Assembly: GCA_900544465.1 (NCBI GenBank)
Contig: UQVT01000136.1
Coordinates: forward strand, 1 to 5,084
DNA: 5,084 nt
Direction: 5' to 3'
Source of the DNA: an uncultured Collinsella sp.
GTDB lineage: Bacteria; Actinomycetota; Coriobacteriia; Coriobacteriales; Coriobacteriaceae
Position 1 is the stretch's first letter; the number at the start of each line of letters is the position of its first letter. The position numbers were made by a program, and so were the translations under genes. This document shows, in pieces, positions 1 to 4,913 of this stretch. Under the pieces are notes generated by a model. The model was not told the DNA's origin. It saw only the letters and a program-made list of their open reading frames with translations, and did not search any database.

Positions 1-10
1 GCGGTCGGTA

Positions 11-112
11 CGGGTTTTCCAAGTGCCCGAGATTGCCGTGAAAGAGGAGCGACGCGTACTTGAGTACGCGAGCGACGGTTTGAACGGCAAGGTCGGGCGC
101 TTGGGAAACCCG
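11..112. repeat. Long imperfect palindrome immediately downstream of cysS
   Basis: Positions 11-39 pair with 84-112 on one symmetry axis: 27 of 29 positions pair, including two G-U pairs, with a two-base mismatch at 31-32/91-92. On the same axis a perfect inner hairpin, CGCGTACTTGAGTACGCG (53-70), has a 7-bp stem and TTGA loop. Between the two stems is a symmetric 13x13 mostly unpaired region (40-52 and 71-83). An 8-base direct repeat GAGCGACG (47-54 and 70-77) flanks the centre. In the cysS transcript the fold starts six bases after the stop codon. Neither strand has a T-run after the stem, so it does not look like a standard terminator. It could be a dispersed palindromic repeat or small MITE-like element, a 3'-UTR stabiliser, or an RNA element. 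The pairing is seen directly; the function is unknown. Confidence 0.75.
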
Positions 113-118
113 AAGGGA

Positions 119-1585
119 TTAGAGAGTCTTAATACGGGTGCCCGCGGCCGTATCCTCAATGGTGAGGCCCAGATCCTTGAGCTGGTCGCGGATGGCGTCG
201 GCCAGATCCCAGTTCTTGGCGGCGCGGGCCTCGGCGCGGGCCTCGAGAATCTTGGCAGCGGCCTCGTCCACGTCGTCACCCGTGTAGGCGACCAGGCCGG
301 CGGCAACGCCTAGCAGACCCAGCGGCAGCTCGACCTTGGGCTCGGGAAGCTCAACACCAAACGTATCGAGCAGCTCGGCCAGCGTGTCGGCGGCGGCAAG
401 CGCGGCGGCCTTGTCGGCAGCGTCGCCCGCCTGCTCCAGGTACTGGTTGCACTCGGTCACAAAGCCAAAGACAGCACCCATGGCACCAGCGGTGTTAAAG
501 TCGTCGTCCATGCACTCCTTAAAGGCGGCACGGGTCTCGGCGGCCTTGGCGGCAAACGCCTCGGATGCTGCCTCATCGGCATCGGCCGTCGCATGGTTCG
601 CGGCCCAGCGCAGGTTCTCGACCGTACCGGCAATACGCGTGAGCGAATTCTCGGCACCCTCCAGGCGCTCCCAGGAGAAGTCGAGCGGCGAGCGATAGCT
701 CGTCTGCAGCATCAACAGGCGCAGGGCCGCGGCAGAGTGCTGCTCGAGCACCTCGGCCAGCGTAAAGAAGTTTCCGAGCGACTTGGACATCTTCTCGCCG
801 TCAACCAGCAGCATGCCCGTGTGCATCCAGGTGTTGGAAAAGCCCTGGTGCCAGGCGCAGGTGGCCTGGGCGCACTCGTTCTCGTGATGCGGGAAGGCAA
901 GGTCGGAGCCGCCGCCGTGGATGTCGATCGGGGTGCCCAGGTAGCGATGCACCATGGCAGCGCACTCGGTGTGCCAACCGGGACGGCCCTCGCCCCAGGG
1001 ACTCGGCCAGCTGGGCTCGCCGGGCTTGGCGGCCTTCCACAGGGCAAAGTCGAGCGGGTCGTTCTTGTCCTCGTTCTCCTCGATACGCGCACCAACCATA
1101 AGGTCATCGATGTTGCGGCCCGAGACCTGACCATAGTTGGGATCGCTGCGCACAGCAAAGTACACGTCGCCGTTATCGGCGGCGTAAGCATGGCCCTGCT
1201 CGATGAGCGTCTTGATCATGGCGATCATGGGGCCGATCTCCTTGGTGGCGCGGGGGCGCACATCGGGATCGAGCACGTTGGCGGCGCGCATGACGCCGAT
1301 GAACTTGTCGGAGAACTCCGTCGCGACCTCGGCGGCCGTACGGCCCTGCTCGTTGGCGCGCTTGATGATCTTGTCGTCGACATCGGTGAGGTTCTGGGCG
1401 AACGTGACCTCGTAGCCGCTCGCGATGAGCCAGCGGCGAATCACGTCAAAGTTGATGAACGTGCGGGCGTTGCCGATGTGGATGTTGTCGTAGACCGTGG
1501 GGCCGCACACGTACATGCGGACCTTGCCGGACTCGATGGGCTGGAACTCTTCCTTTTTATGGGTAGCGCTGTTATAGATACGCAT
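119..1585 (-). CDS. cysS: Cysteinyl-tRNA synthetase
   Basis: This is a class I aminoacyl-tRNA synthetase that charges tRNA-Cys with cysteine in the cytoplasm, using ATP. The 488-residue length is full size. The ATP-binding HIGN motif is at residues 36-39 and KMSKS at 265-269. The four zinc ligands that select cysteine thiol are all recognisable: C27 (VCGPTVYD), C208 (WHTECAAM), H233 and E237 (FPHHENE). The Rossmann catalytic domain is followed by a DALR-type helical domain (around MDDDFNTAGAM, 359-369) and a C-terminal anticodon-binding segment with the usual K-x-W-x-x-AD-IRD pattern near 457-467. The start ATG is backed by AAGGAG (1592-1597) six bases upstream, lying within the last ispF codons, so translation is probably coupled. 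It is the last visible gene of the disA-ispD-ispF-cysS operon. The stop is TAA. No T-box leader is seen in front of it. Confidence 0.98.
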   Translation of the reverse strand: MRIYNSATHKKEEFQPIESGKVRMYVCGPTVYDNIHIGNARTFINFDVIRRWLIASGYEVTFAQNLTDVDDKIIKRANEQGRTAAEVATEFSDKFIGVMRAANVLDPDVRPRATKEIGPMIAMIKTLIEQGHAYAADNGDVYFAVRSDPNYGQVSGRNIDDLMVGARIEENEDKNDPLDFALWKAAKPGEPSWPSPWGEGRPGWHTECAAMVHRYLGTPIDIHGGGSDLAFPHHENECAQATCAWHQGFSNTWMHTGMLLVDGEKMSKSLGNFFTLAEVLEQHSAAALRLLMLQTSYRSPLDFSWERLEGAENSLTRIAGTVENLRWAANHATADADEAASEAFAAKAAETRAAFKECMDDDFNTAGAMGAVFGFVTECNQYLEQAGDAADKAAALAAADTLAELLDTFGVELPEPKVELPLGLLGVAAGLVAYTGDDVDEAAAKILEARAEARAAKNWDLADAIRDQLKDLGLTIEDTAAGTRIKTL

Positions 1586-1588
1586 TCG

Positions 1589-2083
1589 TTACTCCTTAAC
1601 GGTTTTCTGTAGCAGGCAGACGGCCCAGGCGCCGATTCCCTCGCCCTGGCCTTCCCAACCGAGCTTTTCGGTCGTAGTGGCGGCGACGCCCACGTTTTCG
1701 ACGTCAACGCCCAGGGCATGGGCAAGGTTGGCGCGCATGGCATCGCGGTGCGGGGTGATCTTGGGTTGCTGACAGGCAATGGTGCAATCGGCATCGACAA
1801 ACTCGAAGCCCAGCTCGCGCGCATAGTCCATCACGCGAGCGAGCAGCACCATCGAATCGGCACCCTCATAGGCGGGGTCGGTATCGGGGAATAGCTTGCC
1901 GATGTCTCCCCCGCGGCAGGCGCCCAGAATGGCGTCGGCCAAGACGTGCGCGAGCACATCAGCATCCGAGTGGCCCAGCAGGCCGCGCTCGTAGGGAATG
2001 TCGACACCGCCGATGATACATCGACGCCCCTCCACCAGACGGTGAACGTCGTAGCCATGGCCAATGCGCAGGTTACTGAACAT
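1589..2083 (-). CDS. ispF: 2-C-methyl-D-erythritol 2,4-cyclodiphosphate synthase
   Basis: IspF converts CDP-methylerythritol 2-phosphate to the cyclic diphosphate MEcPP with release of CMP, in the MEP route to isoprenoids. The 164-residue product matches the normal family size (about 155-165), and the family works as a homotrimer. Zinc ligands are visible as D12 and H14 in GHGYDVHRL and H46 in the LLGHSDADVLAH block. The GDIGKLFPDTDP loop is at 59-70 and the CDP-binding TTTEKLGWEGQGEGI segment is at about 136-150. The start at 2083 is preferred over an in-frame ATG 33 bases upstream because AGAGGA (2092-2097) lies eight bases before it and the protein then begins close to the conserved RIGHGYDVH. 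It overlaps the end of ispD by 11 bases and ends three bases before cysS, so the three are probably co-translated. Confidence 0.97.
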   Translation of the reverse strand: MFSNLRIGHGYDVHRLVEGRRCIIGGVDIPYERGLLGHSDADVLAHVLADAILGACRGGDIGKLFPDTDPAYEGADSMVLLARVMDYARELGFEFVDADCTIACQQPKITPHRDAMRANLAHALGVDVENVGVAATTTEKLGWEGQGEGIGAWAVCLLQKTVKE

Positions 2084-2801
2084 GGGGAAGGTCCTCTCCC
2101 TCGGCCATGCGGCCAAGCAGAATCGCGGTTACGGGACGCAGGTCCTCGGGCACCGTCACCTTAAGGTTATCGCGCGGGCTCTGGACGCAGCGGACGCGCC
2201 CACCCATGCGCTCGACCAGCGACGAATCATCGGTACCGATAAAGCCCTCGGCAATGGCTGCAGCGTGGGCGCGCTTCATAGCATCGACGCTAAAGATCTG
2301 CGGCGTCTGCGCGGCCCAATAGAGCTCACGCGGCGGCGTCTCGACGATGTTGTCGCCATCGACGATCTTGAGCGTGTCGATCGCGGGCTGACCGCACACG
2401 ACACCGTCGAGAGCACGGTCACTCACGAGCACGTCGATAGCGTGGTCGATGGCCTCGGTCGTAATGAGCGGACGAGCGCCGTCGTGGATAGCGACATATT
2501 CGAAACCCGCCGGAACCGCATGCACGCCGGCACGGGTGGAATCCTGACGGGTATCGCCGGCATCGGCAAAGCTGATGGGCGTGTCATAGTCAAACGGGTC
2601 GATGGCCAGGCGGCGCATCTCGGCACGGCGCTCGGCAGGGCAAACCACGACGATATGGCCGACCTTATCGCTACGATCGAACGCGCGGATGGACCAGCTC
2701 ATGAGCGGACGGCCCGCCACATTAACGAGCTGCTTGCCGCCGGGATTTCCAAAGCGCTGGCCGCTGCCGCCGGCAACGACCACGGCGCATACGGGCGCCA
2801 T
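2073..2801 (-). CDS. ispD: 2-C-methyl-D-erythritol 4-phosphate cytidylyltransferase
   Basis: IspD transfers CMP from CTP to methylerythritol 4-phosphate, giving CDP-methylerythritol; in the MEP pathway its product is phosphorylated by IspE and then cyclised by IspF, the next gene here. The 242-residue protein has the nucleotidyltransferase P-loop VVVAGGSGQRFG (residues 7-18, R16) with K23 close behind, the RQDST segment (85-89), HDGARPL (106-112), QTPQIF (165-170), TDDSSLVE (190-197) and NLKVTVPEDL (212-221) with K214. These match the conserved blocks of the family in order. Between the glycine-rich loop and the lysine the protein reads FGNPGGKQL, where many relatives have a shorter PKQ; the catalytic lysine is kept. 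The ATG shares its first base with the TAA stop of disA (TAATG), and AGGGGA (2809-2814) is seven bases upstream, inside disA. Functional IspD is very likely. Confidence 0.97.
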   Translation of the reverse strand: MAPVCAVVVAGGSGQRFGNPGGKQLVNVAGRPLMSWSIRAFDRSDKVGHIVVVCPAERRAEMRRLAIDPFDYDTPISFADAGDTRQDSTRAGVHAVPAGFEYVAIHDGARPLITTEAIDHAIDVLVSDRALDGVVCGQPAIDTLKIVDGDNIVETPPRELYWAAQTPQIFSVDAMKRAHAAAIAEGFIGTDDSSLVERMGGRVRCVQSPRDNLKVTVPEDLRPVTAILLGRMAEGEDLPHVQ

Positions 2802-3868
2802 TATGCGTTCCCCTGTTTGGTGCCCTTCATGCGGTACAGCGAGTCCGCAAGAATGGCAGGGTTGTTGACGCCAAAGTCGCCCAAGCGCTCCGGATCCTCG
2901 CTGATGTCGTCCATGAGCTCCTGCAGCGAGCCGTACTCGTCGACGATCTTCTCGGCCACGCCGTCGCGCACGACGGACACGCGCGAAAGCGTGCGCAGGC
3001 CCAGCGGCGTCATGACGGAGTCCTCGTCCAAGTCGTCATAGCCCAGAACTGCCGCCACGTGCTGCGGGTCGGACAGGTCCTTAGGCGTCATACGGCTCAG
3101 CTCGGCGCGAATCTTCTCGGCGTTGGCCTCAGAGGAATCGCTCGCGTAGTCGCGGATCATCAAGTCGTATTCGGTATCCATGCTGGAGCCCGCGAGCTGC
3201 TCGAGCTGCATCTGCACGAGCTTACCCTGGTTACCCAGCTTGACAATGCAATCCTTAAGCTCGGTCTTTGCCTGCTGCATGATCTCGAAGCTCGAGAAAA
3301 TACCGGTAATGTCGGCGAGTGTGACGTAGTCGTCGAGCTCGAGGGCCGTCAGGCGCAACAGGGAGCGATCGAGCGACTGACGGGTAGTCTGGAGCGTGGC
3401 GACGAGCTGGTTGACCGAGCTCATGATGGTGGTGACGGGCTGAATCTCGTAGCTCTTGCCGTGGACGTACACGTTGACGACGGCGCGACGAGCCGAAACC
3501 GAGATCACGATGGCATCGGTGAGCACCGACATGCGAGCGGCAGTACGGTGACGCATGCCCGTCTCACTCGTGGCGAGCGAGGGATCGGGATTGAGGTGGA
3601 AGTTGGCGCGCAGGATCTGGGTGAGGTCGCCATCGATAACGATGGCGCCGTCCATCTTGGAAAGCTCGAACAGGCGGTTCGAGGTAAACGAAATGTTGAG
3701 CGGGAAGCCGTCGTTACCGGCAGCGAGCACGTTTTCGGTGTCGCCGACGCAGATAAGGGCGCCCAGGTGACCGGCGATGATCATGTCGAGGGCGGTGCGG
3801 ATCGGCTGACCAGGTGCCGTCAGGCGGATGGCCTGTTCCATACGCTTTTGCAGCTCGTTCTTATCCAA
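2801..3868 (-). CDS. disA: DNA integrity scanning protein DisA, diadenylate cyclase
   Basis: DisA condenses two ATP into the second messenger c-di-AMP and, in the family, forms an octamer whose C-terminal parts sense branched DNA. The 355-residue protein has the N-terminal DAC domain (about 1-145) with the catalytic DGA at 73-75 in KMDGAIVID and the RHR motif at 106-108 in ETGMRHRTAARM. A helical linker (about 150-290) and a C-terminal region where the family has a helix-hairpin-helix domain follow. That last part is degenerate: the usual GxG-x-x-R/T-A hairpin appears as DFGVNNPAI (331-339). The start is a TTG with GGGAG (3876-3880) seven bases upstream; the frame has a stop at 3902-3904 and no other in-frame start above it. 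The next in-frame ATG (3841) has a poorer ribosome site. It heads the operon, with ispD, ispF and cysS downstream, a gene order reminiscent of the disA-ispD-ispF-cysS cluster of Bacillus-type genomes. Confidence 0.96.
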   Translation of the reverse strand: MDKNELQKRMEQAIRLTAPGQPIRTALDMIIAGHLGALICVGDTENVLAAGNDGFPLNISFTSNRLFELSKMDGAIVIDGDLTQILRANFHLNPDPSLATSETGMRHRTAARMSVLTDAIVISVSARRAVVNVYVHGKSYEIQPVTTIMSSVNQLVATLQTTRQSLDRSLLRLTALELDDYVTLADITGIFSSFEIMQQAKTELKDCIVKLGNQGKLVQMQLEQLAGSSMDTEYDLMIRDYASDSSEANAEKIRAELSRMTPKDLSDPQHVAAVLGYDDLDEDSVMTPLGLRTLSRVSVVRDGVAEKIVDEYGSLQELMDDISEDPERLGDFGVNNPAILADSLYRMKGTKQGNA

Positions 3869-3936
3869 GGCATCGCTCCCATCGTATACGCTCCATAAAC
3901 GCTAAATAGTTTCTCACGGTTTGTCCCTGCGGCGCT

Positions 3937-4023
3937 TGCGAAATCCGATGCTTACAGAATGAGCGAACACAGCTGAGAGCCCAACCCAAATCAGCTGTTC
4001 ATGTGGTAGCATCGGGATTCGCA
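3937..4023. repeat. Nested inverted repeats in the disA/mntP divergent intergenic region
   Basis: The outer arms are GCGAAATCCGATGC (3938-3951) and GCATCGGGATTCGC (4009-4022): 12 Watson-Crick pairs, one G-U and one mismatch, extended by one pair at each end (3937/4023 and 3952/4008). An inner pair, ACAGCTGA (3969-3976) and TCAGCTGT (3991-3998), is a perfect 8-bp inverted repeat with a 14-base spacer, widened by flanking GAAC (3965-3968) and TTC (3998-4000) with a small offset. The region lies between two divergently transcribed units, so it may hold operator sites for both; no known regulator site is recognised. It also covers the proposed mntP promoter. The rest of the gap from 3869 to 3936 shows only the disA leader, with no riboswitch or T-box recognised and no convincing disA promoter. 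Confidence 0.6.
4004..4012 (+). promoter_or_regulatory. Putative extended -10 promoter for mntP
   Basis: TGGTAGCAT fits an extended -10 element (TGn plus TAGCAT, four of six matches to TATAAT). There is no clear -35 hexamer at the expected place (around 3984), which an extended -10 could offset. Transcription would start near 4018-4020, a few bases before the riboswitch P1 helix, which is the main reason for preferring it over a CATAAA at 4022-4027 that would start inside the aptamer. The assignment is inferred and weak. Confidence 0.35.
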
Positions 4024-4026
4024 TAA

Positions 4027-4124
4027 ATGAGGGAGTAGTCGCGTGATCGGGTTCGCCTCCGGTGGCGCGGCAAGTCAACACACTGGCCGATGCGGCCTGG
4101 CTTGCCTTAATGAACGAGACTCGT
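4027..4124 (+). promoter_or_regulatory. yybP-ykoY family manganese riboswitch aptamer
   Basis: This leader element senses Mn2+ and controls the exporter gene behind it. P1 is ATGAG (4027-4031) with CTCGT (4120-4124), five pairs including one G-U. Directly inside is the family's conserved GGAGTAG (4032-4038). P2 can form from 4039-4051 with 4058-4070 (12 of 13 pairs, six-base loop). P3 is GGCAAG (4069-4074) with CTTGCC (4101-4106), sharing two bases with the base of P2, capped by GGCC/GGCC (4085-4088 with 4094-4097) and with the family-like TGG before CTTGCC. The 3' joining segment GAACGAGA (4112-4119) resembles the family's AGCAAGA. The metal-binding side of P3 reads AAGTCAACACA, with one TCA, where the Lactococcus relative has AAGTCGTCAA; this region may be shortened. 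Position before mntP, the best known target of this class, supports the call strongly. Confidence 0.88.
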
Positions 4125-4161
4125 GGCTGTGCGCGCAACGCGTACGCCACGGGTCTTTTTT
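4120..4161 (+). terminator. Intrinsic terminator acting as the riboswitch expression platform
   Basis: CTCGTGGC (4120-4127) pairs with GCCACGGG (4146-4153) over eight pairs, then after a bulged T, GTGCGCG (4129-4135) pairs with CGCGTAC (4139-4145), leaving a CAA loop. The 15-bp GC-rich stem is followed by TCTTTTTT (4154-4161). Bases 4117-4119 can also pair with 4154-4156. Its first five bases are the 3' strand of riboswitch P1, so the two structures exclude each other: ligand-bound aptamer should block termination and allow mntP expression. The hairpin is seen directly; the switch direction is inferred and matches known members of the class. Confidence 0.9.
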
Positions 4162-4214
4162 GTTACTCCCCCAAGAGGTACACGCGGGCCCGCCCGCAGA
4201 GAGGGAGCCAGACT

Positions 4215-4793
4215 ATGGGACTCGCAGAGCTTGTGTTGCTCGCTATCGGCCTTTCTATGGACGCTTTTGCCGTATCCATCTGCAAGGGCCTTGGCATGAA
4301 AAGGATCAACCTTAAGGTCGCCGTGATACTCGGCCTGTTCTTTGGCGGTTTCCAGGCCGGCATGCCCGTAATTGGGTGGGCCCTTGGTAGCCAGTTCATG
4401 GGCATCATCAGCCCCATCGACCACTGGATCGCCTTTATCCTGCTCGCCTTTATCGGCGGCAAGATGCTGTGGGAAGCCTTTACTGAGGACGAGAACGAAG
4501 GCGACGGCAAGGATGCCGAAAAGATCGACCTGGGCGAATATCTAATCCTTGCCATCGCCACCTCGATTGACGCGCTTGCCGTGGGCATCTCGTTTGCCGC
4601 GCTCTCGGTCGATATCGTTCCCGCCGTGTCGCTCATTGGCATCACGACCTTTGTCTTCTCCGTTGCCGGCGTAGCGATCGGCCACACCTTTGGCGCGCGC
4701 TACGAAAAGCCCGCCACCATCGTGGGTGGCGTCGTGCTCGTCCTCATCGGCCTCAAGATTTTGCTGGAGCATCTGGGGATTTTGGCGCTGTAA
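4215..4793 (+). CDS. mntP: Manganese exporter MntP
   Basis: MntP is a small inner-membrane Mn2+ efflux protein that protects against manganese excess. The 192-residue product is of usual length (E. coli about 188) and has six hydrophobic segments, at roughly 3-22, 34-56, 68-88, 106-128, 133-156 and 166-190. The two halves are an internal duplication: SMDAFAVSICKG (14-25, D16) in the first helix is echoed by SIDALAVGISFA (117-128, D119) in the fourth; these acidic residues lie in membrane helices and are expected on the metal path. An acidic loop with TEDENEGDGKD (90-100) joins the halves. ATG 4215 is chosen because AGAGAGGGAG (4198-4207) is seven bases upstream and the protein starts at the first helix; the same frame is open back to 4062 but that would run through the riboswitch and terminator. 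It is transcribed divergently from disA and appears to be a single-gene unit controlled by the Mn2+ riboswitch. Confidence 0.96.
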   Translation: MGLAELVLLAIGLSMDAFAVSICKGLGMKRINLKVAVILGLFFGGFQAGMPVIGWALGSQFMGIISPIDHWIAFILLAFIGGKMLWEAFTEDENEGDGKDAEKIDLGEYLILAIATSIDALAVGISFAALSVDIVPAVSLIGITTFVFSVAGVAIGHTFGARYEKPATIVGGVVLVLIGLKILLEHLGILAL

Positions 4794-4822
4794 AACACCC
4801 TTCAAAACTAAACGTCCGGATG

Positions 4823-4855
4823 AGGCCTAATGCAGAGTTTTGCATGAGGCCTTTT
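4823..4855 (+). terminator. Likely intrinsic terminator of mntP
   Basis: AGGCCT (4823-4828) pairs with AGGCCT (4847-4852), a self-complementary sequence; after one A.G mismatch, ATGCAG (4830-4835) pairs with TTGCAT (4840-4845, one G-U), leaving a four-base loop. The stem runs into TTTT (4852-4855). The U-tract is short, so efficiency is uncertain. The apical half of the hairpin is also the first of the three operator-like repeats described next. Confidence 0.65.
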
Positions 4856-4898
4856 CATGCAGACTTTTGCATGTCATACTAGGATGCAAAAGTCTGCA
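4831..4898. promoter_or_regulatory. Three-site operator array upstream of the HTH gene
   Basis: A 15-base site occurs three times: TGCAGAGTTTTGCAT (4831-4845), TGCAGACTTTTGCAT (4858-4872) and, inverted, ATGCAAAAGTCTGCA (4884-4898). Copies two and three are perfect inverted repeats with an 11-base spacer; copy one differs by one base. Start-to-start spacing is 27 and 26 bases. Each copy is itself a dyad (TGCA-N6-TGCA); the middle one extends to CATGCA-N6-TGCATG (4856-4873). Such dyads are typical of dimeric HTH repressor sites. Sites two and three bracket the -10 of the promoter, so binding should repress it. That the binder is the adjacent HTH protein is inferred. Confidence 0.8.
4852..4880 (+). 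promoter_or_regulatory. Putative promoter of the HTH regulator gene
   Basis: TTTTCA (4852-4857) resembles a -35 (four of six) and CATACT (4875-4880) a -10 (four of six), separated by exactly 17 bases. Transcription would begin near 4886-4888. The spacer holds operator copy two (4858-4872) and the start region is covered by copy three, which fits autorepression. The -35 overlaps the T-run of the mntP terminator. This is inferred from pattern only. Confidence 0.5.
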
Positions 4899-4913
4899 CG
4901 TTAGGAGATCGCC

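Noticed and set aside
11..112. The palindrome after cysS read as a Rho-independent terminator
   Set aside because: The stem is much longer than usual and has no T-run on either strand inside the window. A terminator further out cannot be excluded because the window ends at position 1.
593..1612. Long plus-strand open frame of 339 codons opposite cysS
   Set aside because: It is antisense to a complete cysS with all motifs. Its product is low in complexity, rich in G, A, V, L and D, as expected from the mirror of a high-GC gene, and no domain is visible.
2084..2116. 11-codon upstream extension of ispF
   Set aside because: The ATG at 2083 has AGAGGA at a proper distance and gives the usual family N-terminus; the extension would deepen the overlap with ispD.
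2064..3041. Plus-strand open frame of 325 codons opposite ispD and the end of disA
   Set aside because: It is antisense to two well-supported genes and crosses their junction; no recognisable motif.
3059..3898. Plus-strand open frame of 279 codons opposite disA
   Set aside because: It mirrors disA codon structure; no ribosome site or domain supports it.
3869..3936. T-box or other riboswitch in the disA leader
   Set aside because: cysS operons can carry T-boxes, but no T-box core sequence, specifier hairpin or terminator/antiterminator pair is visible here, and cysS is last in the operon.
4062..4214. 51-codon upstream extension of mntP
   Set aside because: It would translate the riboswitch and terminator. 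The ATG at 4215 has a good ribosome site and begins directly at the first membrane helix of the family.
4831..4898. Repeats read as a CRISPR-like or transposon-end array
   Set aside because: Only three 15-base copies in mixed orientation, with short spacers occupied by promoter elements; an operator array explains them better.
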